A stretch of DNA of 64,000 nt from Actinokineospora alba (GCF_004362515.1 NZ_SNXU01000001.1:806001-870000); one strand, 5' to 3'. Counted from the first letter of the stretch, positions 47,135-59,116 are shown. A program made the numbers and translations. The notes: generated by a model not told the origin, from the letters alone.

Positions 47135-47704
47135 ATGAAGGCTCGAAGATGGACCAAGCGACTGACCACTCTGGCGGTCACCCTCGGCGCGGCGGCCGCG
47201 GTCGCGGTAGTAGGCCCGTCGTCGGCGGCGGCGACTGAGGGCTACTGCGGGATCAGCTGGGGCTCCCTGGCGAAGACCGCGTCATCGACCGAGGTCGCGC
47301 CCCTGGTCGGGGTACGCGGCGGCAGGCACTACTGCTGGGACCGGCTGGTCATCGACATGCGCGCAGGCGGCGCCGACGGCTACCGCGTCCAGTACGTCAG
47401 CCAGGTCACCCAGGACGGCTCCGGCCACGTCGTGCCCCTGCGCGGCGGCGCCAAGCTGCAGATCGTCGCGATCGCGCCCGCGTACGACGGGTCCGGCAAC
47501 TCGACGTACAACCCGGCCAACCGCAACGAACTCGTCAACGTCGCGGGCTGGCAGACGTTCCGCCAGGTCGCGTACGCGGGCAGCTTCGAAGGCCAGACCA
47601 CCATCGGTCTCGGCGTCCGAGCCCGCCTCCCGTTCCGCGCCTTCACCCTCAACAACCCCGACGGCGGCTCCCGCCTGGTAATCGACGTAGCCCACTTCTG
47701 GTAA
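47135..47704 (+). CDS. Secreted AMIN-like domain protein
   Basis: A 189-residue exported protein. The signal peptide (KARRWTKRLTTLAVTLGAAA, Ala-rich, cleavage near SAAA) is followed by an AMIN-like domain of the actinobacterial type: YCWDRLVIDMRAGGADGYRV near the start and the mirrored ending FRAFTLNNPDGGSRLVIDVA, plus two cysteines (GYCGISWG, HYCWD). AMIN-type domains bind cell-wall polymers or secretion partners. The second ATG of an MAMK start is preferred because GGAGAG then lies at normal distance. Its TAA stop is directly followed by a 21-nt module block. Confidence 0.85.
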   Translation: MKARRWTKRLTTLAVTLGAAAAVAVVGPSSAAATEGYCGISWGSLAKTASSTEVAPLVGVRGGRHYCWDRLVIDMRAGGADGYRVQYVSQVTQDGSGHVVPLRGGAKLQIVAIAPAYDGSGNSTYNPANRNELVNVAGWQTFRQVAYAGSFEGQTTIGLGVRARLPFRAFTLNNPDGGSRLVIDVAHFW

Positions 47705-47770
47705 CCCGCGAGTCGCCCCTCCAGGCAAACGAGTCGCCCCTACCGGCAAGTGAGTTCAACATTCAGACAC
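47705..47770 (+). repeat. Two-module block attached to a stop codon
   Basis: CCCGC, two 21-nt units (47710-47730 and 47731-47751; GAGTCGCCCC...GGCAAAC and GAGTCGCCCC...GGCAAGT) and a GAGTTCAACATTC cap follow the TAA of the AMIN-like gene and reach to within four bases of the stop of the convergent DUF559 gene. Confidence 0.92.
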
Positions 47771-47774
47771 GGAG

Positions 47775-48677
47775 TCAGGCACAGGCGAATCTCCGGGCGG
47801 CAAACGCCACCCGGAGTTCGCTCATGAACCGCGAAGGGTCACGCAGATCGGCTGCGGTCGCCCTGATCACCAACCAGCCTCGCCGAGCGAGGTCAAGATC
47901 GCGGGCCGCGTCGCGCTGCAGCCGACCCTCGTGTGCGGCGTATCCGTCGTATTCCAGCGCGATCTTCGGGTCCGGCCAGCCGAAGTCCAGTCGATAACGC
48001 TCTCGGCCATCGATGTCGAGGATCGGATGCTGTGCGACCGGGACCGGGAGCCCTCCATCGACAACAGCCAAGAGGAGAGCGCTTTCCGCGGGCGATTCGG
48101 GCCTGCCGGTCGCGAGATCCAACAGGGCCCAAGCGCGCCAGCGCCCGCGTGAGTCCGCGCGAGTGTCGAGGCGGTACCCGATTGCGTCGTGGACACCCTT
48201 CCTGTCCTGATCCGACGCCTGCGCCAATGCCTGATCGGCACAGGCCAGGGCTGTCGCTCGCGGTGCGGCGCACAGGATTTCCGCGATAGCGAAGGCTAGG
48301 TCGACCACACGCAGTCCATGGATTCTGCCGATGCCGATGGTGTCGAGCGATCCATTGTGGAATGCGATCCCCGGTCGTTTCCGCGCCCGCCGGTCGTAGC
48401 TGGAAAGCACGTGGATCGTGCCTTGATCAGCCGCCGTGCACCCATGGAGCCAGGCTGACGTGTGGCTGGTCAGCACCGTCTCGTCGCCTGCCCACGACAG
48501 GGCGGCGGCAGCTCTGGTTGGAAAGTCCAGCGCCCGGCGCCGATCCACGAGGATCGTTCTAGAGAACGCCGTGAGTTGCCCAGTAGTCAGCAACGCCCGG
48601 ACGGCCGTCAAGCCCATCTCGCGAACCAGGTCATCCCGCCGGAACACGCCATGCAGGCCATACGGATGATCAATCAT
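47775..48677 (-). CDS. AbiEi-type antitoxin-like protein with DUF559 (Vsr-like) domain
   Basis: A 300-residue protein. The N-terminal third matches AbiEi-like winged-helix proteins (HGVFRRDDLVREMGLTAVRAL, TILVDRRRALDFPTRAAAAL, LTSHTSAWLHGC). The C-terminal 110 residues are the DUF559/very-short-patch-repair-like fold (ESALLLAVVDGGLPVPVAQ, YRLDFGWPDPKIALEYDGYA, RRGWLVIRATAADL) with the D-x-x-W-P and E-Y-D-G acidic residues of the nuclease core. Many actinobacteria hold this combination as orphan genes; no toxin partner is adjacent. The role is uncertain: nuclease, antitoxin remnant or repair protein. Confidence 0.82.
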   Translation of the reverse strand: MIDHPYGLHGVFRRDDLVREMGLTAVRALLTTGQLTAFSRTILVDRRRALDFPTRAAAALSWAGDETVLTSHTSAWLHGCTAADQGTIHVLSSYDRRARKRPGIAFHNGSLDTIGIGRIHGLRVVDLAFAIAEILCAAPRATALACADQALAQASDQDRKGVHDAIGYRLDTRADSRGRWRAWALLDLATGRPESPAESALLLAVVDGGLPVPVAQHPILDIDGRERYRLDFGWPDPKIALEYDGYAAHEGRLQRDAARDLDLARRGWLVIRATAADLRDPSRFMSELRVAFAARRFACA

Positions 48678-48743
48678 GTATCCACTGTGGCCACCCGACC
48701 CGCCGCTGTCAGCACCCCTCGGCCCCGCTGTGGATAACTCCGT

Positions 48744-48806
48744 CGCGAATGTTGAACTCGCTTGCCGGACGGGGCGACTCGTTTGCCTGGAGGGGCGACT
48801 CGCGGG
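48744..48806 (-). repeat. Two-module block attached to a stop codon
   Basis: On the minus strand the TAA stop of the M20 gene is followed by CCCGCGAGTCGCCCC, CAGGCAAACGAGTCGCCCC and a GAGTTCAACATTCGC cap: the same two-module arrangement as at 47705, with only a few changes, after an unrelated gene about 1 kb away. Confidence 0.93.
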
Positions 48807-50027
48807 TTAGGAGAGGGCGGTTAGGGCGGTGTGGGTCATGGTGCGGATGCCGGTTAGGAGGGCGCGTTCGTCCAATTGGAACGTTGGCTGGTGTAGGTCG
48901 TGGATGGGGCCCTGGCCGGACCAGACGCCGAGGCGCATGAAGGAGCCGGGGACCTTTTCGAGGTACCAGCCGAAGTCTTCGCCGCCGGAGGACTGCTTGG
49001 TGCCCGCCAGGGCGTCCTGGCCGAGGGCGGACTCGATGCCGGCGCGGAGGATTTGGGTGCTCTCGCGGTCGTTGATGACCGGGGGCACGCCACGGGTGTG
49101 GATCAGTTCGAAGCCGACGCCCGTGGGGGCCAGGAGGGACTCGACCAGGCTCGCCACAATGGGCTCCAGATCGGCCCAGACGTCGTGGTCGCCGGTGCGC
49201 AGGGTGCCGCGCAGGACGCCGTCCTGGGGGACCGCGTTGGCCGCCTCGCCCGCGTGGACCGCGCCCCACACGAGGACGGTGCCGGAGCGCGGGTCGATGC
49301 GGCGGGACAGCAGGGCCGGGAGCCCGGTGATGACCGTGCCGAGAGCGTGGACCAGGTCGGCCGTCAGGTGCGGGCGCGAGGTGTGGCCGCCCGGCGAGGT
49401 GAGACGCAGCTCCAGCAGGTCCGTCGCCGACGTGATCGCGCCGACCCGGGTGCCGATGCGGCCGACCTCCAGGCGCGGGTCGCAGTGCAGGCCGAAGATG
49501 CGGTCGACGCCGTCGAGGCCGCCCGCGTCGATGACCTCCAGCGCGCCGCCGGGCATGACCTCCTCGGCGGGCTGGAAGATCAGCCGGACCCGGCCGGGCA
49601 GCTCGGGCGCGGACGCCAGGGCGATGCCGGTGGCCAGCAGGATCGTGGTGTGGGCATCGTGGCCGCAGGCGTGGCAGACGCCCTGGACCTTGGCCGCATA
49701 GGGCAGGCCGGTGGCCTCGGTCATCGGCAGCGCGTCCATGTCGGCGCGCAGCGCGACACAGCGGTCGCCCTCGCCGACGTCGCAGATCAGGCCGTTGCCC
49801 GCGGGGAGCAGCTCAGGCTGCAGGCCGAAGGACTTGAGCAGTCCGGCGACCAGCTCGGTGGTCGCGAACTCCTGCCGGGACAGCTCCGGGTGCTCGTGGA
49901 GATGCCGGAACCACGCCAAGACGTCGGACGCGTTGGCGTCGAGCCACTGGTCGAGCCAGGCAGGTCCACGCCCGGCCGCGAGATCCTCCACAGTGGGCAT
50001 AGTGACCCCACTGGACGTGATCAGCAC
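48807..50027 (-). CDS. M20-family amidohydrolase (AmiB1-like)
   Basis: A zinc peptidase/amidohydrolase of about 406 residues of the M20D group (hippurate hydrolase, IAA-amino acid hydrolase). Visible are ALRADMDALPMTEATGLPYA, the metal and catalytic residues of CHACGHDAHTTILLATG, the catalytic Glu in FQPAEEVMPGGA, and the dimerisation part (HTSRPHLTADLVHALGTVI). The start is set at GTG (VLITSSGVTMPTV), because GGAGAGG lies eight bases upstream; ATG nine codons later is possible. Position between lpdA and the phosphorylase gene equals that of amiA1/amiB1 in M. tuberculosis, here as a single copy. Confidence 0.9.
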   Translation of the reverse strand: MLITSSGVTMPTVEDLAAGRGPAWLDQWLDANASDVLAWFRHLHEHPELSRQEFATTELVAGLLKSFGLQPELLPAGNGLICDVGEGDRCVALRADMDALPMTEATGLPYAAKVQGVCHACGHDAHTTILLATGIALASAPELPGRVRLIFQPAEEVMPGGALEVIDAGGLDGVDRIFGLHCDPRLEVGRIGTRVGAITSATDLLELRLTSPGGHTSRPHLTADLVHALGTVITGLPALLSRRIDPRSGTVLVWGAVHAGEAANAVPQDGVLRGTLRTGDHDVWADLEPIVASLVESLLAPTGVGFELIHTRGVPPVINDRESTQILRAGIESALGQDALAGTKQSSGGEDFGWYLEKVPGSFMRLGVWSGQGPIHDLHQPTFQLDERALLTGIRTMTHTALTALS

Positions 50028-50298
50028 GGCTGAATCCTCTCCGGAGACGGCGAGGTGTCCGTTGCGACCACCCTCCGACGGGAGTTCGGGTCGCGAGTCC
50101 AGCAGAGTCACGCGACCCCTCCGGCTGTCGTTTCGGTTTCCATCTCCTGTCCCATAGTGCATCATCCCCCGCCACGATCCGTTACGGCGACCACATCGCA
50201 AGACCGCCGGTAGTGACCCTGCGACGAACGGCACCCGGTGTTCGGCCGGGCAGTTCGATGATCAAGACGAAGGACCGTCTACCGGCGCTGAGCTGCGG

Positions 50299-50559
50299 TC
50301 ATCCCTTCTTGCGCCGCTTGGCCCGCACCCGGTTGCCGTAGATCACGATTCCCAAGAGGACAGCCGCGGTCAGCCCGATCACGAGCTTGTTCTTCGAACG
50401 TGCCGCATCTTCCTCGGTGGGCGCGGGCTCCAGGGTCGGCCCGGTCGGCGCGACGCTGTCGGTCGGCTGCGCCCAGGGTTCGGCGCCCGCCGTCGGGGCC
50501 GCGCCAAGCACGACTAGCGCGCTGAGCAGAAGTCCGAGCAACAGCCTGGTCACCGGCAT
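50299..50559 (-). CDS. Small signal-peptide/membrane protein
   Basis: An 86-residue protein without a recognised family. MPVTRLLLGLLLSALVVLGA is a signal peptide or anchor, followed by a Pro/Thr/Ala linker with acidic residues (EPWAQPTDSVAPTG) and a C-terminal helix (LVIGLTAAVLLGIVIYG) closing with a basic tail (RVRAKRRKKG), so it would be anchored with the tail inside. The ATG has GGAGGG five bases upstream. It lies downstream of meaB (35 bases) on the same strand. Confidence 0.72.
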   Translation of the reverse strand: MPVTRLLLGLLLSALVVLGAAPTAGAEPWAQPTDSVAPTGPTLEPAPTEEDAARSKNKLVIGLTAAVLLGIVIYGNRVRAKRRKKG

Positions 50560-50593
50560 CCGAGCCCTCCAAAGGTGGGAAGTCGTCACCAGA

Positions 50594-51584
50594 TTAGTCG
50601 GACCGCTCACGCTCCGCGAAGGCCGCAAGGATGCGTTCGGCGGCCAGGGTGGCGGTCAGTTCGCCGTCGCGGACCTGTCGTTCCAGGTCCGGGGCCAGCG
50701 CGCGCACGGCCGGGTGGTCGTGAAGTCGGCCGAGAAGGGTGTCCTGGACCATCGACCACGTCCAGTCGACCTGCTGGCGGCGCCGCTTGTCGGCCAGTTC
50801 GCCGGACTCCGACAGCGTCTTGTGGTGCAGCTCGATCTGCTCCCAGAGCGTGTCGAGCCCCAGGTTCTCCTGGCCGCTGCAAGTCAGCACGGGCGGAGTC
50901 CACGCCCCCTCGGGCGCGCGCAGCAGCCGGAGCGCCCCAGCGAGCTCTCGGGCGGCTTTCTGGGCCTCTCGCGCGTGGTCGCCGTCGGCCTTGTTGACCG
51001 CGATGACGTCGGCCAGCTCCAGGACGCCCTTCTTGATCCCCTGCAGCTGGTCGCCCGTCCGCGCCAGGGTCAGGAACAGGAAGCAGTCGACCATGTTGGC
51101 CACGGTGACCTCGGACTGCCCGACACCGACCGTCTCGACGAGCACGGTGTCGTAGCCGGCCGCCTCCATCAGCACGATGGTCTCGCGGGTCGCCTTGGCC
51201 ACGCCGCCGAGCGTGCCCGACGTGGGCGAGGGCCGGATGAACGCCGCCGGGTCGACCGCGAGCCGTGACATCCGGGTCTTGTCGCCCAGGATGCTGCCGC
51301 CCGTCCGGGTCGACGACGGGTCGACGGCGAGCACCGCGACCCGGTGGCCCGCGGCGGTCAGGTTCGACCCGAGCGCGTCGATGAACGTCGACTTGCCCAC
51401 GCCGGGGACGCCGGTGATGCCGACCCGGTGCGCCCCGCCCGCGTGCGGCAGCAGCTCGACGAGCAGCTCCTGGGCCAGCGCGCGGTGGTCGGCCCGCTTG
51501 GACTCCACCAGCGTGATGGCCCGCGAGAGCAGCCCCCGGTCGCCGGCGAGCACACCCTTGGCGTACTCGCCGACATCAATTCTT

Positions 51585-51592
<8 letters not shown>
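50594..51592 (-). CDS. meaB: Methylmalonyl-CoA mutase chaperone GTPase
   Basis: A 332-residue G3E GTPase of the MeaB/ArgK family that protects and reloads methylmalonyl-CoA mutase with adenosylcobalamin. The P-loop GVPGVGKST lies at 61-69, followed by VLAVDPSSTRTGGSILGDKT, the Walker B-type ETVGVGQSE and the NKAD base-specificity motif. TTG is the start codon, overlapping the mutB end by eight bases, so mutA, mutB and meaB are coupled. It assists the product of the gene directly upstream. Confidence 0.95.
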
Positions 51593-53761
<2,169 letters not shown>

Positions 53762-53765
<4 letters not shown>

Positions 53766-55612
53766 GCCTTGACTCCCAACGTCTCCATGGTAGCTCGCAG
53801 AACGGCCAGCGCGTCGCAGCCCGCGAACACAAACTCGTCCACAGTGGACAATTCCGGGTTCGGCTTGCCTGCCAACAGGACGCGCTGGGCGCCCGCTGAT
53901 TTCAGGGTCTCGATGACCGTGGCCGCATCGGCGGCGTAGGCCTTGTCCGTCCCGGCGACACACGCGATGGTCGCACCGCTCGCCGCGAAGTCCTCAGCCG
54001 GTCCGGCGACGGTCTCGATCCCGCCCGCCTGGAACAGGTTGGCGGCAAAGGAAGCCCGCGCTGTGTGCGCGGCGACGGGTCCGAGTGTGGCGAGGAAGAT
54101 CTTGGGCCGGGCACCGGTCTGGGCGAGTGTCCGGTCGGAACGGTCGCGCAGTTCCTCGAAGGCCTCGGCGTAGTGGATGACCGGCAGGCCGCCGGTCGGC
54201 GCGGCGGGCTCCGGATCGCGCACGATCGGCTTCTCGGCGAGGTTCGGGAACTCGTTGACGCCGGTGATCGCGTCGGTCCGATTCGCGATGTTGGCCGAGC
54301 GGGCCGCCCAGGTGGCGGCGAGCCGGTCACCGACGACGCCGGTGTCGAGCGCGGCGACGATCCCGCCCGCGCGCTCGATCTCGGTGAAGAAGTCCCACGC
54401 GGCGCGGGCCAGGTCGTCGGTGAGCCGCTCCACGAACCAGGAGCCGCCCGCCGGGTCGATCACACCGGCCAGTTTGGACTCGTCGAGCAGCACCGACTGG
54501 GTGTTGCGGGCGATGCGCCGGGCGAAGCCGTCGGGCAGGCCGAGCGCGGCGTCGAACGGGAGCACGGTGACCGAGTCGGCGCCGCCGACGCCCGCGCCGA
54601 AGCAGGCGAGCGTGGTGCGCAGCAGGTTCACCCACGGGTCGCGCCTGGTCATCATCGCCGGCGAGCTGACCGCGTGCTGGCGCTGCGGCGCGGTGAACCC
54701 GGTGACCTCGGCGACGCGCGCCCAGAGTCGACGGGCCGCGCGGAACTTGGCGATGGTGAGGAACTGGTCGGCGGTGGCGGCGTAGCGGAACTCCAGCTGC
54801 GCGGCGGCGGCCTCGACGCCGAGCCCGGCGTCGGTGAGGGCGCGCAGGTAGGCGACACCGGCGGCGATGGACGCGCCCAGTTCCTCGGCGTCGGACCCGC
54901 CCGCGTGGTGAAAGGGCAGGCCGTCGACCACGATCGAGCGCAGGGCCGGGTACTCGGCGGCGACCTTGACCGCGAGCGCGGCGGCTCCGTCGAGGTCGGC
55001 GCCCGCCGCGGTGCGGGCGTGGTGGCCGATGGGGTCGGCACCCAGGTTGCCCTTGACCTCACCGGCGGGGATGCCCTTGTCGGCGTGCACGCGCAGCAGT
55101 TCGTCGGCTGCGGCGCGGAAGTCGGCGCCCGCGTCGAGGGTGACCGGCGCGAGGTCCAGGTAGACGTCCTGCAGCACGTCGGCCAGGGCGGAGACGGGAA
55201 GCCCGCTGCCGCCGACCGTCAGCCAGAGCGAGGTGACGCCGTTCTCCAGATCCGCCATCACCGCCTTGCGGGCGGACTCGGGGTCAGGATCGGTGTGCCG
55301 CTGGCGCACATCCCACCCGGTCGCGACGTTGCCCTGGGGCTTGCCGCCGCGCACATACGGCGGCAGACCGGGGAATCCGGCGGGCGGCGGCGCGTCCTCG
55401 GCGGTGTAGAGCGGCTCAAGGACGATGCCGTCGTACGTGGTCGTCGCGAGCAGCGACTCCACCGCGCCGTCGAACTCCTCGGGCAGGGCACCTGACTTGC
55501 GGAGCACGCCCGCGACAAGGTCCTGCCACTGCTCGCGGGCGGCGTCGGCGAACTCGCCCGCCAGAACCAAGTCGTCCGGCACCGTGCTCGCCCTCGCAGT
55601 GGGGGATGTCAT
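53762..55612 (-). CDS. mutA: Methylmalonyl-CoA mutase, small subunit
   Basis: A 616-residue non-catalytic paralogue of MutB that forms the heterodimer. It keeps the barrel layout (VLEPLYTAEDAPPPAGFPGL, GWDVRQRHTDPDPESARKAV, RRDPWVNLLRTTLACFGAG, LDESKLAGVIDPAGGSWFVE) but its C-terminal domain (RPKIFLATLGPVAAHTARAS) lacks the cobalamin-binding D-x-H-x-x-G, as expected for MutA. ATG start without a ribosome-binding site; TAGCAT eight bases upstream could be a leaderless -10. First gene of mutA-mutB-meaB. Confidence 0.95.
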
Positions 55613-55734
55613 GCCCAGAAATGCTACGGAAACCGAGCGTCAACACCAGGCGAGGACGTTGTGAGGCTAATCGCGATTCACAAAACGCCCGGGGTCTTGT
55701 CAGCTTTCGCCACCGCCGAGCCGGAAGTTTCGGC

Positions 55735-55740
55735 GACAAT
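55735..55740 (+). promoter_or_regulatory. -10-like element for the Ser/Thr kinase
   Basis: GACAAT lies six bases before the GTG start of the kinase gene; weak consensus, but the same spacing as other leaderless starts here. Confidence 0.4.
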
Positions 55741-55746
55741 GGCGCA

Positions 55747-57411
55747 GTGTCCACCCAGGATCCACCGCAGCGCCTGGTCGCAGGCCGTTACCGGCTGCGC
55801 GCACTGCTCGGGCAGGGGTCCATGGGGACCGTCTGGGAGGCCTACGACGAGCATCTCCACCGCCCGGTCGCGGTGAAGGAGGTCCGGCTCGACCCGGGAA
55901 TCCCCCAGGGTGAGGCCGATGAGCTGCGGGAACGCACCATGCGCGAGGCCAGGGCCATCGCCGGGGTGTCGCATCCGAACGTCATCACCCTGCACGACGT
56001 CGTCCGGGTCGACGGCGAACCGTTCGTGATCATGGAATACATGCCCGCGGCCAGCTTGGCGCAGATTTTGCGGGCCAACGGACCGCTCACGGAGACCCAG
56101 GCCGCCGTCGTCGGCGACGCGATCGCGGCGGGCCTGCAGGCCGCGCACGAGGCGGGAATCACACACCGCGACGTCAAGCCGGGCAACGTGCTGGTGGGTC
56201 TCGACGGCCGGGTCAAGCTCACCGATTTCGGAATCGCGCGCAATGTCTCGGAGAAAACACTCACCCGGACCGGGATCATGCTCGGCTCCCCGGCCTACAT
56301 CGCCCCCGAGATCGCCTCCGGCGCGGCGGTCAGTCCCCGCGCCGACCTGTGGGGCCTGGGCGCCACGCTCTACGCGGCGGTCGAGGGTCGGGCGCCTTAT
56401 GACCCCGAGGGCGAGGCGCTCGCCATCGTCTCGGAGGTCGTGCACGGCGACGTCCCCACGCCGACGGTCGACGGCCCGCTGCGGTCGGTGATCGAGGCGC
56501 TGATGGTGAAGGACCCGGACGAGCGGATCTCACTGAGCGAGGTCCGCGCGCGGCTGCACCCGCTGCAGCCAGTGCCGGGCACCCCCGTGTTCGCCGGTTT
56601 GAAGACGACACCGCCCGCACCGGTGGAAGCCGCCGCCGCGCCGAGCGACCCGACGGTCACGATCGCCGCGGACCCGGTGTCCTCCCCTAGCGCGCCGCTG
56701 GCGCCGGCGCCCGGCCCACTGCCCTTCACCGAGCCCGCGCCGACCCGGTCCCGGTGGGGCGCGGTCGCCGCGAGCGTCGCCGCTGTCGTGCTGTTCGCGG
56801 CTGCGGCGGGCGGCGGGTTCGCGCTGACCCGGTACGTCGGCGGCGAACCCATCGGCCCGCGGACCCAGACCGAGACGTCGCAGGCCTCGGCGCCCGTTCG
56901 GGATGTGGAGGTGCGCACGGCGGACGCGGCCACCCTCGCGGGCGAGCAGGGCGGCAGCTTCTCCATCCCCGTGCCGGGCGACTGGGTGAAGTTCGTCGAG
57001 CAGCGCACGGAGAAGACGCTGACCAACAGCACGCGGGTGCACTGGGTGGCGCCGGATGGGACGTCGGAGTTGGTGGTGGAGCGGTTTCCGAACTTCTATC
57101 CCGACCACGTGATCGACCAGTACCTCCGCGTGTTGGCGACGCGTGCGCCCGGATACCGGCTGGTGGGCACGTCTGAGCTGGCGGCGGGTGAGCCTGAGCC
57201 GTCGCTGCAGCTGACTTATCGGACGGTGGATGTTGCCGACGACGCGCCTGGGCCGGTGACGGTTGATCTCAACCGGGCGACGTTCGCGAATCTGGTGCCG
57301 TCGGGGTCTGATCTTTGGGTGGTGAGTTTGACGGTGCCTATTGAGCAGGAGGACAGCGGGAAGCGGGGGCTGTTCACTCGCACTGTCTCGGAGTTTCGCG
57401 CTACTGGTTGA
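55747..57411 (+). CDS. Receptor-type Ser/Thr protein kinase (PknB-like)
   Basis: A 554-residue transmembrane kinase. Residues 15-275 are the Hanks-type kinase: LLGQGSMGTVWEAYDEHL (glycine loop), the ATP-binding Lys44 in VAVKEV, ITHRDVKPGNVLVG (catalytic loop), KLTDFGIARNV and SPAYIAPEIASG. A Pro-rich juxtamembrane region follows, then one helix near 337-362 (AAVVLFAAAAGGGFALT) and an extracellular domain of about 190 residues without PASTA repeats, containing a WxxPDGTSELVVERFP phrase; I do not recognise its ligand. The last 300 bases use noticeably less GC in third positions than the kinase domain. GTG start. Confidence 0.92.
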   Translation: MSTQDPPQRLVAGRYRLRALLGQGSMGTVWEAYDEHLHRPVAVKEVRLDPGIPQGEADELRERTMREARAIAGVSHPNVITLHDVVRVDGEPFVIMEYMPAASLAQILRANGPLTETQAAVVGDAIAAGLQAAHEAGITHRDVKPGNVLVGLDGRVKLTDFGIARNVSEKTLTRTGIMLGSPAYIAPEIASGAAVSPRADLWGLGATLYAAVEGRAPYDPEGEALAIVSEVVHGDVPTPTVDGPLRSVIEALMVKDPDERISLSEVRARLHPLQPVPGTPVFAGLKTTPPAPVEAAAAPSDPTVTIAADPVSSPSAPLAPAPGPLPFTEPAPTRSRWGAVAASVAAVVLFAAAAGGGFALTRYVGGEPIGPRTQTETSQASAPVRDVEVRTADAATLAGEQGGSFSIPVPGDWVKFVEQRTEKTLTNSTRVHWVAPDGTSELVVERFPNFYPDHVIDQYLRVLATRAPGYRLVGTSELAAGEPEPSLQLTYRTVDVADDAPGPVTVDLNRATFANLVPSGSDLWVVSLTVPIEQEDSGKRGLFTRTVSEFRATG

Positions 57412-57465
57412 TCCGTCGGGGGTACACCGAGGTGGCCCCTCTGGCGGTGACCGCGTCCGGGGGGA

Positions 57466-58128
57466 TCACTCGGGCGGCGGGTCGTCCTGGCGGTAGCGGC
57501 TGTGGGATTCGGAGGTTTGGGCCAACTTCCGCAACGCGGCCAAGGCTGAGTCGCCGAGGACGGTGCCGACTACGACGCTTTCCAGGACGCGGTCGATGCC
57601 GGTGAAGTTCTCCACGTAGTCCAAGTCGGCCCGCGCGATCTGTACGGACGCCTCCGCGTACTGGCGCATGGCGGCGATGAGTTGTGGGTGGTCGATCTCG
57701 CGGGCCGCTGTGTAGACCATCGCGAGCGAGCGGGCCGCCGGGTGTTCTCGGGTGCAGGTCCAGCCCATCTCCTCGATGAGAGCGATGACCTCGTCCAACG
57801 CCCCCTCGTCGACCTCCTCGGGTGCCTGCGTCAGCCCCTTCGACACCGTGCCCATCAGCGCGTCGAGGTCGTCGGTTGGGGAGTCGACGGTGGCGAGGAT
57901 GTCGCGGACCGCCGCGACGGACAGGCCGCCTAGCTCGACCATGGCCCGCACGAGCCGCAGCCTGCGGACGTGGTCGTCGTCGTACTGGGCCTGGTTGGGG
58001 CGGGTGCGCTCACCCGGCGGCAGCATGCCTTCGCGCAGGTAGAACTTGATTGTCGGCACGGCCACGCCGCTGCGCCTGCTCAGTTCCGCGATCCGCACCG
58101 CATCTCCTTCCGAGATTGTCCTTGCCAT
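57466..58128 (-). CDS. MerR-family regulator
   Basis: A 220-residue regulator. The MerR winged helix is at VRIAELSRRSGVAVPTIKFY, LREGMLPPGERTRPNQAQYD and HVRRLRLVRAMVELGGLSVA; the C-terminal effector domain (about 85-220) contains single cysteine and many acidic residues (EEVDEGALDEVIALIEEMGW) with no metal-binding pattern. The start could also be the internal GTG at VRIAELS. It is divergent from the membrane-protein pair, with an inverted repeat between, and probably regulates it. Confidence 0.9.
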   Translation of the reverse strand: MARTISEGDAVRIAELSRRSGVAVPTIKFYLREGMLPPGERTRPNQAQYDDDHVRRLRLVRAMVELGGLSVAAVRDILATVDSPTDDLDALMGTVSKGLTQAPEEVDEGALDEVIALIEEMGWTCTREHPAARSLAMVYTAAREIDHPQLIAAMRQYAEASVQIARADLDYVENFTGIDRVLESVVVGTVLGDSALAALRKLAQTSESHSRYRQDDPPPE

Positions 58129-58145
58129 CGAGCCAGATAGATAGT

Positions 58146-58169
58146 GTACTTATCGATAGTAGGAAGTAC
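58146..58169. promoter_or_regulatory. Candidate MerR operator
   Basis: GTACTT and AAGTAC are separated by 12 bases in the 64-base gap between the MerR gene and the membrane-protein gene. ATCGATAG lies in the spacer. Binding by the adjacent MerR protein is inferred from position. Confidence 0.5.
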
Positions 58170-58192
58170 CGCTATCCATTCAGGGGGATCCC

Positions 58193-59116
58193 GTGCGCAG
58201 CAGACTCGCCCAGGCCATCGACTGGCATCGACCGCTCATGCTCTTCTCCGTCGCCATGGTCGGTGTGGCGGCTCTCTCCCTCGTCGGGGTCATCGTGGAC
58301 GATCGCATGATCGTCGGAGCGCCCAACTGGCTCAAGTCGTTCAAATTCGCCGTGTCGTTCATCGCCTACAGCGTGACCTGGGCCTGGCTGATGTCGCTAC
58401 ACCCACGCCGCCCGCGCTGGCTGCACAACACCGGCACCCTGCTGGTCGTCGCCGGGACCATCGAGATGGTGGCCATCACCGGCCAGGCGTTTCGCGGCAG
58501 GCGCAGCCACTTCAACGCCGAGACACCCTTCGACGCCACCCTGTGGGTCGTCATGGGCGTCACGGTGGCGATCATCTGGACCGCGACCCTGGTCGTCTCG
58601 GTCTCGGTCGCCCGGAACGTGACCCTGCCCCGGCCGTTGCGGCTGGCGGTGGTCATCGGCATGGCGACGTCGCTGGCCGGGATGCTCATCGGGCCGCTGA
58701 TGTCGCAGCGCGACACCGGGGTCAAGGAGATCGCGGGAATGCACTCCATCGGGGTGGTCGACGGCGGGCCGCACATGCCGATCACCGGGTGGAACCTGGT
58801 CGGCGGCGACCTGCGGGTCGGGCACTTCATCGGCATCCACGCGCTGCAGGTGCTTCCGCTGGTCGCGATCGTGCTCGCGGCCCTGGTCACCCGGTACGCG
58901 ATCCTGGCCCACGAAGAGGTGCGCACCCGGCTGGTGTGGACCGCGAGTGGTGTCTACATCGGACTGTTCGGCCTGGTCACCTGGCAGGCGTTCCGCGGGC
59001 AGGCCCTGGTCGAGCCGGACGCGGTCACGCTGCTCGCGTTCGCCGGGATCGTCGCGGCGGGCGCTGCCGGGGTCGCGTGGGCGAAGGCCGCGGCGCGGAC
59101 GTTGGTGTCCGCGTGA
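58193..59116 (+). CDS. Polytopic membrane protein of unknown function
   Basis: A 307-residue protein with about eight transmembrane helices (RPLMLFSVAMVGVAALSLVG, FAVSFIAYSVTWAWLMSLH, LLVVAGTIEMVAITGQAF, and more). Conserved-looking polar positions lie in or near helices: GQAFRGRRSHFNAETPFD, and GHFIGIHALQVLPLVAI, where the histidine could bind a cofactor. I do not recognise a named family. GTG start. It overlaps the ABA4-like gene by four bases, so the two proteins may form a membrane unit under MerR control. Confidence 0.8.
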   Translation: MRSRLAQAIDWHRPLMLFSVAMVGVAALSLVGVIVDDRMIVGAPNWLKSFKFAVSFIAYSVTWAWLMSLHPRRPRWLHNTGTLLVVAGTIEMVAITGQAFRGRRSHFNAETPFDATLWVVMGVTVAIIWTATLVVSVSVARNVTLPRPLRLAVVIGMATSLAGMLIGPLMSQRDTGVKEIAGMHSIGVVDGGPHMPITGWNLVGGDLRVGHFIGIHALQVLPLVAIVLAALVTRYAILAHEEVRTRLVWTASGVYIGLFGLVTWQAFRGQALVEPDAVTLLAFAGIVAAGAAGVAWAKAAARTLVSA

